Positions 24,793 to 35,200 of a stretch of DNA of 64,000 nucleotides are shown here, one piece after another (within the stretch, counting starts at the first letter, position 1; each line of letters begins with the position of its first letter). Under the pieces are notes generated by a model. That model had not been told where the DNA came from. It made no database searches and was given only the letters and a program-made list of their open reading frames with translations. The position numbers and the translations under genes were made by a program. This DNA is from Denitromonas halophila (GTDB lineage Bacteria > Pseudomonadota > Gammaproteobacteria > Burkholderiales > Rhodocyclaceae), in assembly GCF_007625155.1 (NCBI RefSeq), contig NZ_VMNK01000018.1, positions 143,219-207,218 on the forward strand, given 5' to 3'.

Positions 24793-24852
24793 ATGAATGA
24801 ATGGGATCACTGGTGGCCCGTCGAAACCGACGATGAAGGCACGCCGCTCTAA
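24793..24852 (+). CDS. Candidate 19-residue microprotein between nirB and nirD
   Basis: ATG at 24793 opens MNEWDHWWPVETDDEGTPL and stops at TAA (24850-24852). It follows GAGG at 24781-24784 with a spacing of 8 nt, a usable ribosome site, and lies 10 bases after the nirB stop and 27 bases before the nirD start, so it could be translated in the nirBD transcript. The sequence is acidic and rich in Trp, not obviously random. Nothing shows that it is made; it may instead be a leader affecting nirD translation. Confidence 0.35.
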   Translation: MNEWDHWWPVETDDEGTPL

Positions 24853-24879
24853 GCACATTTCCTCGAATTGAGACACACC

Positions 24880-25221
24880 ATGACGACACAATCACTCGAC
24901 ACCACCACCGATCTGACCTGGCGGCCGGTTTTCAAACTCGACGAGATTCCGGTGCTCGGCTCGCGCGTGGTCGGCAGCACCGCCCACGGCGACATCGCGG
25001 TGTTCCGCAACCGCGAGGACGAAGTCTTTGCCGTGCATGACAAGTGCCCGCACAAGGGCGGTCCGCTGTCGCAGGGCATCGTGCATGGCCGATCGGTGAC
25101 CTGCCCGCTGCACAACTGGAAAATCCAGCTCGAAAACGGCGAGGCGGTCGCGCCCGACAAGGGCTGCACCAAGCCCTTCGCCGTCAAGGTCGAGGACGGC
25201 ATGGTCTTCCTCCAACTCTAA
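24880..25221 (+). CDS. nirD: Nitrite reductase small subunit
   Basis: A 113-residue Rieske-like protein that associates with NirB. The Rieske ligand pattern CPHKGGP (Cys-x-His) and CPLHNW (Cys-x-x-His) is complete, so this subunit may carry a [2Fe-2S] cluster, unlike NirD proteins that have lost the ligands. The start chosen is the ATG at 24880 (MTTQSL); a TTG four codons upstream is less likely. Confidence 0.95.
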   Translation: MTTQSLDTTTDLTWRPVFKLDEIPVLGSRVVGSTAHGDIAVFRNREDEVFAVHDKCPHKGGPLSQGIVHGRSVTCPLHNWKIQLENGEAVAPDKGCTKPFAVKVEDGMVFLQL

Positions 25222-25351
25222 GCACGCCGCCGGCGCCAGGCCGGTCCGCACATCCATCACACGAGCGCAGGCATATTGCTGCCCACGCCGGCCCCGCTCG
25301 GCCCCAAGGCCGGCGAGAGCACTGATTTTTTACAGCATCACGAGGTGACAC

Positions 25352-26821
25352 ATGTCTAACGAGAAAGGCTTCAACCTGCTCTCTTTCACGGGGAAAATAA
25401 AGATCCTCCACTTGTCGTGGATGGTGTTCTTCATCACCTTCTTCGTGTGGTTCAACCACGCACCGCTGCTGGGCGCCATTGCCAAGTCACTGGGACTGGA
25501 GCCCGGGCAGGTCAAGACTCTGTTGATTCTCAACGTTGCGCTCACCATCCCGGCGCGCATCCTGATCGGCATGCTCACCGACAAGTACGGCCCGCGCATC
25601 ACCTACGCCGCTCTGCTGTTCATCTCCAGCGTACCCTGCTTCATGTTCGCGCTGGCCGACACCTTCACCCAGGCGGCCATTGCGCGCTTCCTGCTCGGTT
25701 TCATCGGCGCGGGCTTCGTGGTCGGCATCCGCATGGTCAGCGAGTGGTTCCCGGCCAATGAACTGGGCACAGCCGAGGGCATCTACGGCGGGTGGGGCAA
25801 CTTCGGCTCCGCAGCCGCAGCCATGCTGCTGCCGACGCTGGCCCTGATCTTCGGCGGTGACGACGGCTGGCGCTACGCCATCGGCGTCACCGGCGCGCTG
25901 AGCCTGATCTTCTCCTTCATCTGGTATTTCAACGTCAGCGACACCCCCAAGGGCTCGACCTACTTCAAGCCGAAGAAAAGCGGCGGCCTGGAAGTGACCA
26001 GCACCGGCGACTTCTACTTCCTGCTGCTGATGAAGATCCCGATGTATGCCGCACTCGCGCTGCTGACCTGGAAGCTCTCGCCCGCCGGCGTGAAGATGAT
26101 CTCCGAGTTCGCCGCGACCGCCGTCTATGTCGGTCTGGCCGCGATCTACGTGTATGACTGCTACAGCGCCTACGCGGTGAATCGCGAAATCTTCACCACG
26201 CCGGTGCCGGAGATGCATCGCTACAAGTTCAAGCAGGTCGCAGTCCTCAACATCCTTTACTTCGCCACCTTCGGCTCCGAGCTGGCCGTGGTCTCGATGC
26301 TGCCGCTGTTCTTTGCCGAAACCTTCAACCTCGACCCGGTCTATGCCGGCCTGGTGGCCTCGGCCTACGCCTTCATGAACCTCATGTCGCGCCCCGGCGG
26401 CGGCTGGATTTCCGACCGCTTCGGCCGCAAGAAGACGTTGCTCATCCTCACCGCCGGTCTGGCCGGGGGCTACGCGCTGATGGCGATGACCAACAGCAGC
26501 TGGCCGCTGTGGCTTGCCGTGGGTGTGGCGATGGCCTGCTCGTTCTTTGTGCAGGCCGGCGAAGGCGCGGTGTTTGCTGTGGTGCCGCTCATCAAGCGCC
26601 GCCTGACCGGCCAGATCGCCGGCATGACCGGCGCCTACGGCAACGTCGGTGCGGTGGTGTACCTTACCGTGCTGTCACTGGTCAGCTATGAGATCTTCTT
26701 CAGCGTAATCGCGCTCACCGCCGTGCTTGGTTTCGTGACCCTGCTGTTCATGGAAGAACCCAAGGGCCACATGGCCGAAGTGCGCGAAGATGGCTCGGTG
26801 GAACTGATCAGCGTGAGCTAA
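25352..26821 (+). CDS. narK: NarK/NasA-type nitrate/nitrite transporter
   Basis: A 489-residue major-facilitator protein with 12 transmembrane segments. It has the NNP-family nitrate signatures: [19 protein letters not shown] in TM1 area, [34 protein letters not shown], and [16 protein letters not shown]. It imports nitrate or exchanges nitrate and nitrite; placement directly after nirBD points to assimilation (NasA-type). 130 bases separate it from nirD, with AGGTGACAC before ATG. A long non-coding end region with an inverted repeat follows. Confidence 0.95.
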   Translation: MSNEKGFNLLSFTGKIKILHLSWMVFFITFFVWFNHAPLLGAIAKSLGLEPGQVKTLLILNVALTIPARILIGMLTDKYGPRITYAALLFISSVPCFMFALADTFTQAAIARFLLGFIGAGFVVGIRMVSEWFPANELGTAEGIYGGWGNFGSAAAAMLLPTLALIFGGDDGWRYAIGVTGALSLIFSFIWYFNVSDTPKGSTYFKPKKSGGLEVTSTGDFYFLLLMKIPMYAALALLTWKLSPAGVKMISEFAATAVYVGLAAIYVYDCYSAYAVNREIFTTPVPEMHRYKFKQVAVLNILYFATFGSELAVVSMLPLFFAETFNLDPVYAGLVASAYAFMNLMSRPGGGWISDRFGRKKTLLILTAGLAGGYALMAMTNSSWPLWLAVGVAMACSFFVQAGEGAVFAVVPLIKRRLTGQIAGMTGAYGNVGAVVYLTVLSLVSYEIFFSVIALTAVLGFVTLLFMEEPKGHMAEVREDGSVELISVS

Positions 26822-26854
26822 GGCTAGGTAGAATCGGAGCCAACGACATGTAGG

Positions 26855-26938
26855 TTGGGTTGAGCGCAGCGAAGCCCAACAAACAACACTGGAGGCTGGC
26901 ACGGCCTTGCGCGTTGGGCTTCGCGTTGCTCAACCCAA
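26855..26938. repeat. Inverted repeat of a 26-nt GGTTGGGTTGAGC-type element
   Basis: TTGGGTTGAGCGCAGCGAAG... (26855-26880) and its near reverse complement (26913-26938) face each other across 32 bases. A single, diverged half-copy, TAGGTTGAGCGTAGCGACGC, is at 51201-51225. This resembles widespread proteobacterial intergenic repeats. Confidence 0.7.
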
Positions 26939-26962
26939 GTTACGCCCGAACCACATCGTACG

Positions 26963-26986
26963 AAAGGCCGGCCCCCGCCGGCCTTT
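26963..26986 (+). terminator. Strong stem-loop, possible terminator or attenuator
   Basis: AAAGGCCGGC (26963-26972) pairs perfectly with GCCGGCCTTT (26977-26986) with a 4-nt loop. Downstream is CCCACAG, not a U-run, so it would need the UUU of the stem. It lies 20 bases before the PP2C-kinase start, between narK and that gene. Confidence 0.55.
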
Positions 26987-27006
26987 CCCACAGGAGCTGA
27001 CAGCCC

Positions 27007-28719
27007 ATGAGCACGCGCCTTGAAGTGCGCTTCGGCGGCCACTCGATCGAAGGGGTCAAACCCGTCAATCAGGACGCCTTCGCGGCGCACCTGCCGGACG
27101 GCTCCGAGCGCGACCTGAAAGGCGCGGCGGCGGTCATGTGTGACGGGGTCAGCAGCGCGGCGGACTCCGAGATTGCCAGCCAGATGGCGGTCACCGGCTT
27201 CATCAACGACTATTTCAGTACCCCACCGACCTGGAGTGTGCGCAAGGCCGCCAGCCAGGTGCTCAACGGCCTGAACCAATGGGTGTATCGCCAGAACGCC
27301 GCGCGCCACGGCACGCGCGACAGCCTGCTCACCACCTTCTCCGCGGCGGTCATCAAGTCCAATACCCTGCATGTGTTCCATGCTGGCGACAGTCGAGTGT
27401 GGCATGTGCGCGGCAAGGCGCTGGAGCAGCTCACCCGCGACCATGTGATGACCGAGGGCGGGCGCGAATTCCTCGCCCGCGCGCTCGGCGCCGACACCCG
27501 GCTGGAGGTCGACTACCTGACCCGCGAGCTGCTCGAAGGCGACCGCGTGCTGCTCACCACCGATGGTGTGCACGGCGTGCTGCCGACAGCCCGCATCCGC
27601 GACATCGTCACGGCGGCCGACAGCGATCTCGAAGCCCTCGCCCGCCAACTGGTCGATGAAGCGCTTGCCGCCGGCTCGGACGACAACCTGTCGGCCCTGC
27701 TAGTGGCAGTCGACACCCTGCCGCTCGAAACGCTCGAAGAAACCCACCGCCGCCTCACCCAGCGGCCGATCCCGCCGGTGCTTGCCCCCGGCAACAAGAT
27801 CGACGGTTACGAGGTGCTGGACGTGATCTTCTCCGGCACGCGCAGCCACATGTATCTGGTCAAGGACATCGACACCGGCCAGCGCTATGTGCTCAAGGCG
27901 CCCTCGCAGAACTTTGCTGAAGACGCGCTCTATCTGGATGGCTTCATCCGAGAAGAATGGGTCGGCCAGCGCATCGATCACCCCAATGTGATGAAGACCT
28001 ACCCGGGGCGGCCCGACAAACAGTTCATGACCTACCTGGGTGAACACATCGAGGGGATGAACCTGCGCGAGTGGATGCAGGACAACCCCGCCCCGCCGCT
28101 CGACGCGGTGCGCGACATTGTTCGCCAGACCATTTTCGGCCTGCGCGCCTTTCAGCGCGCCGACATGGTGCATCAGGATCTGAAGCCCGAGAACATCATG
28201 ATCAACCGCGATGGCCGGGTGAAGATTCTCGACTTCGGCACGGTGATGATCGCCGGTACCGACGAGATTGCCTCGCCGCTCGACAAGTCGGTGCCGCAAG
28301 GCAGCGTCAATTATGTCGCGCCGGAATACCTGATGGGCGAGCGCGGCAGCTTCCGCTCCGACCTGTTTTCACTGGCTGTGATCGCCTATGAAATGATCAC
28401 CGGCACGCTGCCCTTCGACGAGCCGGCGGTCAAACGGGTGAGCCTCAAGTCCTACACCGAGCTCGACTACATCCCCGCCCGCTACCGCCGCCACGACCTG
28501 CCGCTATGGATCGAAGGCTGCCTGAAAAAAGCGCTGCAACCCAACCCGGCCGACCGCTACCATGCCTTCTCGGAGTTTCTGCAGGACTTCACGGTACCCA
28601 ATCCCGCGCTGGTCGAGAACATCCGCCGCCAGCCGCTGATCCAGAAAAACCCGATCGCCGTGTGGCAGGTGCTCTGCGTGATTCTTTTTCTACTCAATCT
28701 CTGGCAACTGGCGCGCTGA
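27007..28719 (+). CDS. Fused PP2C-type phosphatase and Ser/Thr protein kinase, membrane anchored
   Basis: A 570-residue protein. Residues 1-240 are a PP2C phosphatase (KPVNQDAF, CDGVSSA, FHAGDSRVW, TTDGVHG, GSDDNLSALLV carry the metal-binding Asp residues). Residues 262-525 are a kinase domain (YVLKAPS Lys, catalytic loop HQDLKPENIM, DFGTV, YVAPEYL, FRSDLFSLAV); HQD replaces the common HRD. A single C-terminal helix (WQVLCVILFLLNLWQL) anchors it. Homologues sit next to nirBD and nasA in Pseudomonas aeruginosa (PA1782 region, from memory), so it may tune nitrate assimilation by phosphorylating an unknown target. The ribosome site is CAGGAGCTGACAGCCC. Confidence 0.93.
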   Translation: MSTRLEVRFGGHSIEGVKPVNQDAFAAHLPDGSERDLKGAAAVMCDGVSSAADSEIASQMAVTGFINDYFSTPPTWSVRKAASQVLNGLNQWVYRQNAARHGTRDSLLTTFSAAVIKSNTLHVFHAGDSRVWHVRGKALEQLTRDHVMTEGGREFLARALGADTRLEVDYLTRELLEGDRVLLTTDGVHGVLPTARIRDIVTAADSDLEALARQLVDEALAAGSDDNLSALLVAVDTLPLETLEETHRRLTQRPIPPVLAPGNKIDGYEVLDVIFSGTRSHMYLVKDIDTGQRYVLKAPSQNFAEDALYLDGFIREEWVGQRIDHPNVMKTYPGRPDKQFMTYLGEHIEGMNLREWMQDNPAPPLDAVRDIVRQTIFGLRAFQRADMVHQDLKPENIMINRDGRVKILDFGTVMIAGTDEIASPLDKSVPQGSVNYVAPEYLMGERGSFRSDLFSLAVIAYEMITGTLPFDEPAVKRVSLKSYTELDYIPARYRRHDLPLWIEGCLKKALQPNPADRYHAFSEFLQDFTVPNPALVENIRRQPLIQKNPIAVWQVLCVILFLLNLWQLAR

Positions 28720-28801
28720 CTCTCCCTTTCGGCACGCGCATCCATTGCCCATACTGGGAGCAGTGGCTGGCCGCTCGGCTGGCCTTGTCTGGAGAATCAT
28801 C

Positions 28802-29086
28802 ATGCCCCGAATGCCCCGCCTGCTTGCGGCACTCGCCCTCGGTCTGCTCTGCCAGGGCGCACTAGCCGCCTCGCCCAAGCCGCCAAGTGCCAGCACGACC
28901 CCCGCCGACACGGCCGCACCAGGCAGCAAATACGTCGAGCCCTGCGCGTGCTCGGGCGGTCAGCGCCTGGTGATGACGCAGGCGCTGGTCTTCAATTGTG
29001 AATGTGGCGCCATGAAATGCGTGGTGACCGCGGTGGCCGCCAACAACGCCAAGGACAGTCCGGCGCCGACGCTGGTGTGCCGCTAG
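28802..29086 (+). CDS. Small exported Cys-rich protein
   Basis: A 94-residue protein with a signal peptide (residues 1-21, MPRMPRLLAALALGLLCQGALA) and a Pro/Thr-rich linker, followed by CACSGGQRLVMTQALVFNCE and CGAMKCVVTA, giving five cysteines spaced like a disulfide or metal site. I do not recognise the family. The start follows TGGAGAATCATC; an ATG three codons in (28811) is possible. It lies downstream of and on the strand of the kinase fusion, 82 bases away. Confidence 0.65.
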   Translation: MPRMPRLLAALALGLLCQGALAASPKPPSASTTPADTAAPGSKYVEPCACSGGQRLVMTQALVFNCECGAMKCVVTAVAANNAKDSPAPTLVCR

Positions 29087-29165
29087 TGTCGATCTTGCGA
29101 AGTCGCCCTACCGCGCAGAGGCGGCTTGAAACCCGCCCGGCGACAATTACACCGCAGCGCACGTG

Positions 29166-29468
29166 CTATTTGAGCACTTGAACGATCTGCACGCCGAGCA
29201 CGTATTTGCCCGACTCGGCCTTTTGGCAACGCTTGACCTCCACCCGCACATGCAAGGGTGGGCGCTCCAGCCCGCCTTCGGGCTGGCGCACCAGCACATC
29301 GAGCATTTCCGACAGACTCGGCACATAGTCGCTCTCCAGCGTCATGCCACCGGGGCTCAGCTCAATGCAGTGCGCCGGCACGGCAGGCGCCTGGCCGGCG
29401 GGCTTGATCATGGCATTGCAGCCCAGGGGAATTCGCCGGGAAGCGCGTCGGTCGTCATATGGATTCAT
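29166..29468 (-). CDS. PilZ-domain c-di-GMP-binding protein
   Basis: A 100-residue protein that is essentially a PilZ domain. The c-di-GMP-binding motifs are RRASRRIPLG (RxxxR) near the N-terminus and ELSPGGMTLES ((D/N)xSxxG-like). It is shorter at the N-terminus than the open frame allows; MNPYDDRRASRR is chosen because the first motif follows at once. It probably senses c-di-GMP made by GGDEF proteins such as that at 57059. It is in tail-to-tail orientation to the small exported gene and upstream on the same strand from nothing else within 180 bases. Confidence 0.85.
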   Translation of the reverse strand: MNPYDDRRASRRIPLGCNAMIKPAGQAPAVPAHCIELSPGGMTLESDYVPSLSEMLDVLVRQPEGGLERPPLHVRVEVKRCQKAESGKYVLGVQIVQVLK

Positions 29469-29650
29469 GGCTGATCGCTGGTACCGAGAGGTCAAAAAGG
29501 TCGCGGTGCGCAAGCACCACATCGGAGCACGAGCGGACATCTGAACAGACGCCGCCCAATCCTGAGAGATAACGGCGCACGGCCGGCAAACCGTAGGCTT
29601 TTTTGCGCCGGACGACCCTGGCCCTGGCGCGTCCTGTCGCTCGCAAGCCC

Positions 29651-31198
29651 TCAGTGCGGATGCGGTGCGCAGTCGAGCATGAGCGCCGACATGTCGTCGT
29701 GAGCCGACGCGCCCGCCAGATGCTCGGCCAGCGCAATGCGCAGCGCGTCGATGCGCATGTCCTTCGCATGCGAGCGCAACACCTCCTCCAGACGCAAGAG
29801 CCCGAAGCCCTCGGCCTTGTCATTGGTCGCCTCAATGACGCCGTCGGAATACATCACCAATTGATCGCCCGGTAGCGTCGGGGCATGCGCAACTTCACAG
29901 CCTTCCGTGCCCGTTTCGACCACGCCAAGCGGCAGGTGATTGGATTCGAAGCGCTGGCGCACTCGCCCATCGGCGCCGACCAGCACCATCTCCGGCACCC
30001 CGCCCACCCAGATCTCGACATCGTCACCCTGACGATTCAGACAGGCCAGTGCGGCGCCGACGAAACGGCCGATCGGCAAGGAGCGGTGCAAGACCGCATT
30101 CAGTTCGCCCACCAGCTGTGCCAGGGGCACGTCGCGCGCCACCAGCGCATAAAACACCGGCAACACCGGTTGAACGCTGATTGCCGCCGACAGGCCGTGC
30201 CCGGTCGCATCGGCCAGCATGGCGTAGAGCCGGCCGCCGGGCGAACTGGCAGCGACCACGAGGTCGCCCGAAAACCGGCGCGCCGGCATCACCGTAAAGT
30301 GCACCCGCGCATCGCGCAGCCCGTCGGAGTCGACCTGACTGGCCATGATCTGGCGGGCCAGTTCCTGCTCGCGTTGCTGTTCGTCGTGGTAGCGCTGCAG
30401 GCGGGCTGCGTTTTCGGCCAGGGCGGCATGCTGAATGAGGCGCTCGCTGATATCGCGCATCACGCCGATATACAGGCGGTGATCATCGATCTGCAGCTCG
30501 GTCACGCCGACCTCTAGCGGAAACACCTCGCCATCAGCGCGCTCGCCGTCGAGTTCGCGGACGGTGCCAATCATGCCCGCCGTCCCCCCGGCCAGGTAGT
30601 TCGCCAGCTGACGGTCGCGCTGCCGGCCATCCGGCGGCGCGGCCAGCACGCTGACGCTCTTGCCGGCCAGCGCGTCGTTCTCGTAGCCGAACATCTTGCA
30701 CGCGGCCGGGTTGGCGGACTGGATCACACCGGCCTCGTCGATGGTGATGATGCCGTCAATGACGGCATTCGATATGGCGTGCATCCGGTCCAGCAACTCG
30801 CGCTGCCGGCGCTCCATCTCGAGCAGGCGCTGGATGGTGCGCATCTTGGCCGCGAATACCGCGAAAGACACAGGCTTGACCAGGTAGTCGTCCGCGCCGG
30901 CGTCCAGGCCAGCGACGATATCGGCGTCGGAGTTGAGCGCCGACATGATGACGATAGGCGTCCAGATGGCGCCTTGCCGCTCGCGCACCAGCCGGGTGGC
31001 CTCAAAGCCGTCCATGCGTGGCATCATCAGATCCATCAGGATCATGTCGGGGCGACGCTGACCAAAGCGCTCAAGCGCTTCGACGCCGTCAACGGCGAAC
31101 ACGGCCTCATGCCCCAGTTTGGCAAGAAAGGCCGCCATCAGGTTTCGGTTGGCGGAGGTGTCATCCACCACGAGAACGCTCAGCGCTGCACTCGACAT
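29651..31198 (-). CDS. Receiver-PAS-SpoIIE/PP2C phosphatase
   Basis: A 515-residue response regulator (from MSSAALS; an upstream ATG at 31231 is possible). Order: receiver (Asp56 in LMDLMMP, Lys108 in LVKPV), PAS domain (about 135-260, HAISNAVIDGIITIDEAG), short coiled coil, and a SpoIIE-type PP2C domain (about 300-505; FSGDLVVAASS, MLADATGHGLSAAI, MYSDGVIEATN). Such proteins dephosphorylate an anti-sigma-antagonist in partner switching. It is followed downstream by a receiver-HATPase gene on the same strand but separated by 151 bases (31199-31349). Confidence 0.93.
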   Translation of the reverse strand: MSSAALSVLVVDDTSANRNLMAAFLAKLGHEAVFAVDGVEALERFGQRRPDMILMDLMMPRMDGFEATRLVRERQGAIWTPIVIMSALNSDADIVAGLDAGADDYLVKPVSFAVFAAKMRTIQRLLEMERRQRELLDRMHAISNAVIDGIITIDEAGVIQSANPAACKMFGYENDALAGKSVSVLAAPPDGRQRDRQLANYLAGGTAGMIGTVRELDGERADGEVFPLEVGVTELQIDDHRLYIGVMRDISERLIQHAALAENAARLQRYHDEQQREQELARQIMASQVDSDGLRDARVHFTVMPARRFSGDLVVAASSPGGRLYAMLADATGHGLSAAISVQPVLPVFYALVARDVPLAQLVGELNAVLHRSLPIGRFVGAALACLNRQGDDVEIWVGGVPEMVLVGADGRVRQRFESNHLPLGVVETGTEGCEVAHAPTLPGDQLVMYSDGVIEATNDKAEGFGLLRLEEVLRSHAKDMRIDALRIALAEHLAGASAHDDMSALMLDCAPHPH

Positions 31199-31349
31199 CG
31201 TATCGCTCGTTATTCTGCCGACGCGCGTCATGCCGCGGATTTCTCCGCCACGGCCGCGTCACCGACTATGTCTTTTTGCCTAGTGTGCCCGAATTCTGCG
31301 CCGGGCGAGGCCACAAATACCACACCGCGGCGGCGATGCATTGACCGCG

Positions 31350-32249
31350 TTAATGCCGCCGCTTGCGCACCGTTGCCCGCACGCAATTCCCGTTGCCCTG
31401 GTATTCGAGCTCATCGAAGGCCAGTTGGCGGGCCAGCGCGATGCCGCGTCCATTGGGAGCAAAGGCGCGCTCCGGCGCCAGTTCGAGAAAGTCCTGCCAC
31501 ACAAAGCCGCCGCCTTCGTCTTCGATCGAAAACACCCAGGCCAGGGGGTCGGAGGCCACCGTGAGCCGCACATACTTGCTCTGATTCTCGGGCAGCGCCA
31601 GGCGGCGCTTGACTTCAGCTTCCCACTCGCCGGCCTCGCGCAAACGCGATTTTTCGTCGAAGCAGATCGCGAGATTGCCGTGTTCGACGCCATTGACCAA
31701 CAATTCGGACAAACCCAGCACAACCACGTCGGGCTCATCGCAGATCGAGGCGGCGAGGGCGGCCAGGCCGTGCGCCTCTTCCATGGTGCGAAACGCAAAG
31801 ACGCCGTGCTGCAAGGTCTGCAATGCGTGACGCTGCGCGGCCAGCCGTTCGGCCAGAGCGCGACGCTGATGCAGGTCGTCGAGCGCTGCCCGCACGATGC
31901 TCTGCAGGCTCTCGGGCTCGAAGGGCTTGGTGAGGTAGTAATACGCCCCCGCGGCCAGCCCTTCGCGCACCTGCTCGGGGCTGGCCGCGGCGGTCTGCAT
32001 GATGACGGGAATGTCGGCCAGACGGCGGTCCGCCTTGAGCCAGCGCAGCAGTTCCAGCCCATCGATGCCGGGCATCATGCGGTCGAGCACCACCAGGTCG
32101 AAGCGCGAATCGCCGCGACGCAGGTAGGTCCAGGCCTCCTCACCACTCTCGGCCATCTGCAGCAAATAGCCGGCGCCCTCGAGATATTCGCTGATGATGT
32201 CCAGATTGAAGGGCTCATCATCAACAACAAGAATACGGATCTGACTCAT
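31350..32249 (-). CDS. Receiver-HATPase (RsbW-like) response regulator, copy 1
   Basis: A 299-residue protein: receiver (VVDDEP; phospho-Asp57 in VVLDRMMPG; Lys108 in LTKPF), linker with a coiled coil, and an HATPase_c domain of the anti-sigma/RsbW kind (LGLSELLVNGVEHGNLAI, DEGGGF, NGRGIALAR). The start ATG overlaps the stop of the kinase at 32246 (4 nt). An input signal through the kinase would control a serine-kinase-like output. It is a clear paralogue of the protein at 42081. Confidence 0.92.
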   Translation of the reverse strand: MSQIRILVVDDEPFNLDIISEYLEGAGYLLQMAESGEEAWTYLRRGDSRFDLVVLDRMMPGIDGLELLRWLKADRRLADIPVIMQTAAASPEQVREGLAAGAYYYLTKPFEPESLQSIVRAALDDLHQRRALAERLAAQRHALQTLQHGVFAFRTMEEAHGLAALAASICDEPDVVVLGLSELLVNGVEHGNLAICFDEKSRLREAGEWEAEVKRRLALPENQSKYVRLTVASDPLAWVFSIEDEGGGFVWQDFLELAPERAFAPNGRGIALARQLAFDELEYQGNGNCVRATVRKRRH

Positions 32250-35200
32250 GGTTCCAGCTGCTCCTCCGCCAAGCGTCCGTCGGCCGACGAGAACGCCGGC
32301 AGTATGATTTCGAAGCAGGCCCCCCCGCCTGCCATGTTTCGGGCGTGAATCCGGCCGCCATGCGCGAGCAGGATTTCGCGGCAAATTGCCAGACCCAGAC
32401 CCGTGCCGCCTGCACCGGTTCGGGTCACACTACTTTGCACGAATTTGTCGAATACCGCTTCGAGTTCCGCATCGGGTATGCCGATGCCTTGATCAATCAC
32501 GCGCAAGGCGACGGCGTCGCGGTCGCCGGCATCGTCGGTGCGCCGACCGCAAGGCAATGTGTCATGCCCCACTTGTACAAGAATCTCCCCGCCCGCGGGC
32601 GAGAATTTGATCGCATTGGACAACAGATTGCGTACCACCTGACCAATGCGCGGAGCATCTCCCGCAACGGCGGGCACGTCTTGAATCTGTGTCGCCAGTT
32701 GAATCCCTCGGGCCACCCGAAGCCCTTCGACCTCATCGAGCACCTCATCGAGCACCGCACTGAGCGCCAGGGGCTGAATGTCGAGCACCATGCGCCCGGC
32801 TTCGAGCTTGGACAGATCGAGCAGGTTGTCGACCAGTTTCAACAGACGGTCGCCACTACTGCGGATGCGTTGAAAATAGTCCTGCAGTTTGTCTGCCGGC
32901 GCACTGAGCGCCTTGTTCTCGCCCAGGCGGGCATAACTGAGCACCGCATGCATCGGCGAGCGCAGCTCGTGCGACATGTTGGCCAGAAAGCGCGACTTGG
33001 CTTCGTTGGCCCGCTCGGCCACCTCCTTCGCCTCGATCAGCCCGGCCGTCTTCTCTGACACCAGTTCGGCCAGGTGATCGCGATGCTGGCGCAAGGCCTC
33101 GTTCGCCTTCTTTTCATTCGAAATATCCACACCGACACCGATAAAGCCCACGAGGCGGCCCTGATCGTCGACCCGCGGCTCGCCCTTGGCCATCAGCCAG
33201 GCATAGCGCCCGCCGGGCCGGCGCACCCGGAACTCAAGCTGATAGGCCTTTTGGGTTTGACGCGCCTCCCGGCCGACCTCTTTTACCGCGGCCAGATCAT
33301 CCGGATGCACATAACGCAACCAGTCCGTGCCCTGAACATCCACCCTGGTCATACCGGTCAGCGTTCGCCAGCTTCGATTGACATAGGTGATATTGAGCGT
33401 CGGGTCAGCCAGCCAGATCACCACGGGCGCAGCGTCCGCCAGCAGACGGAAACGAGCCTCGCTCTCGCGCAACGCGCGCTCCCGGGCCTTGAGTTCCGAC
33501 ACATTGCGCAGCACCACCAGCAATCCGCCGGTGCCCACCGGGGCGACCCGGGCTTCATAGTCCTGAATCATGCCATCGGGGTCCGGCGCCTGATATTCCA
33601 CACACTGCAACTGGCCGGTCATGTGCGCCCGGCGCAGGGTCGGCATCACTTGTGCAAACCGCTTCTGAGAAATGATTTCTTCCAGCGGCCGCCCAAGCGC
33701 ACCGTCCATCCCCACGGTCAGCGGCGCACCTTGCCGCGTACGCAGCGCAACCAGGCGCAGATCGGCGTCGAACTGCACCAGAATGTCGGGCATCGCCTCA
33801 ATGATGGACGCATTGGTGGCGTGCGCTGCCGCCAGTTCCGCCTCGGCCGCCTTGCGTTCGGAGATGTCTTCGACCACCGTCCAGATCGCGGTACCGCCCT
33901 CCTCTTCACGCATCACCGCGCCGCTCAGCAACACCGGCACTTCGGTGCCGTCGGGGCGAACGAAGGCGCGCTCATATGGCGTCACCACGCCCTCATGCAA
34001 GGCATCAATCGTCTTCTCTCGATCCAGCGCATGCAGGCGCGGCGGCGTCAGTTCGGCGTAGCGCATCCCGGGCAGGGCATCCGCCGCCACGCCGACAATC
34101 TGAGAAAACGCCTCATTGACCCGCACGATGCTGCCGTCGACCCGCACCATCGCCATGCCCAAGGGGGAGTTACGGAACAATGCGTCGAGCTCGGACAGGG
34201 ACGATTTGAGCGCTTGCTCCACGCGGCGCAACGCACTGACATCGGTGATCGTCACCAGCACCACCGGCTCGCCATCGAGGCCGGCAACGCCCGCCTTGCT
34301 GATGATCGCGTCGTGCTCGCTGCCGCTATCGAGTGTCAGATGAAACTCCTGCGTGCTGACCGCGCCGGCAAGCGCCCGCGCATCTTCGGCCAGATGCTTG
34401 GCCGACTGGCCCGGCAACACATCCTCGGTCCGCAGCCCCACAATGCTTTCGGATTCGCGTCCGAGAAACACCCCGGCGGCCTGATTGGCGAGCACATAAC
34501 GATGATCGGCCGACTTGACCAACACCGGATGCGGGAGGAAATCGAGCACCCGCGCGTAAAACTCTCGCGCCCGCTCCAGCGCCACTTCGCGCTCATGCAG
34601 CAACGAGACATCGGAAATGGCGCCGGCCACGCGTGCCGCCCGGCCAACGGCGTCCCATGCCGCCCGCCCACGAACCAACAACTGGCGGTCCTCGCCATCG
34701 CCGCCCGGGACACGAATGGCAACTTCCAACGGCTGTCGATGGCGCAAATGCCCGCGCAAGGCGAGCAACAACACCCGCCGCTCGTCAGGGGCCAGACAAT
34801 GCAGAACATCACGCCAGCCAATGGGGCCCGACCTCGGAGCGCCAAACAGCATGTACTGGGCCCGCGCCGACAAATACATCTCGGGCCGGTCGGAGGCCCA
34901 CTCCCAGATGCCGTCGCTGGTGGCCGTCGCGGCCAGGGAAAAACGTCGCTCCGACTCCGCCAGCGCACCACCGATACGCTCGGCCGACGCCAGGGCGCGA
35001 TGTCGGCCCGAGGCCAGATAGAAGGTCAGCAAAGCAAAGGCCAGGGTCAGCAAGGCACCCGCCGCCCGCACCGTGAGCCCGGCAACATTGTCACCCAGTT
35101 GCGCGACCGGATAAAAAACCAGGCGTAACTGACGCCCGCCAACCACCAGCCGCCGCGACACGCCAGGCCTGGCCGGCGACATGCCCAGCGACACGAGAGG

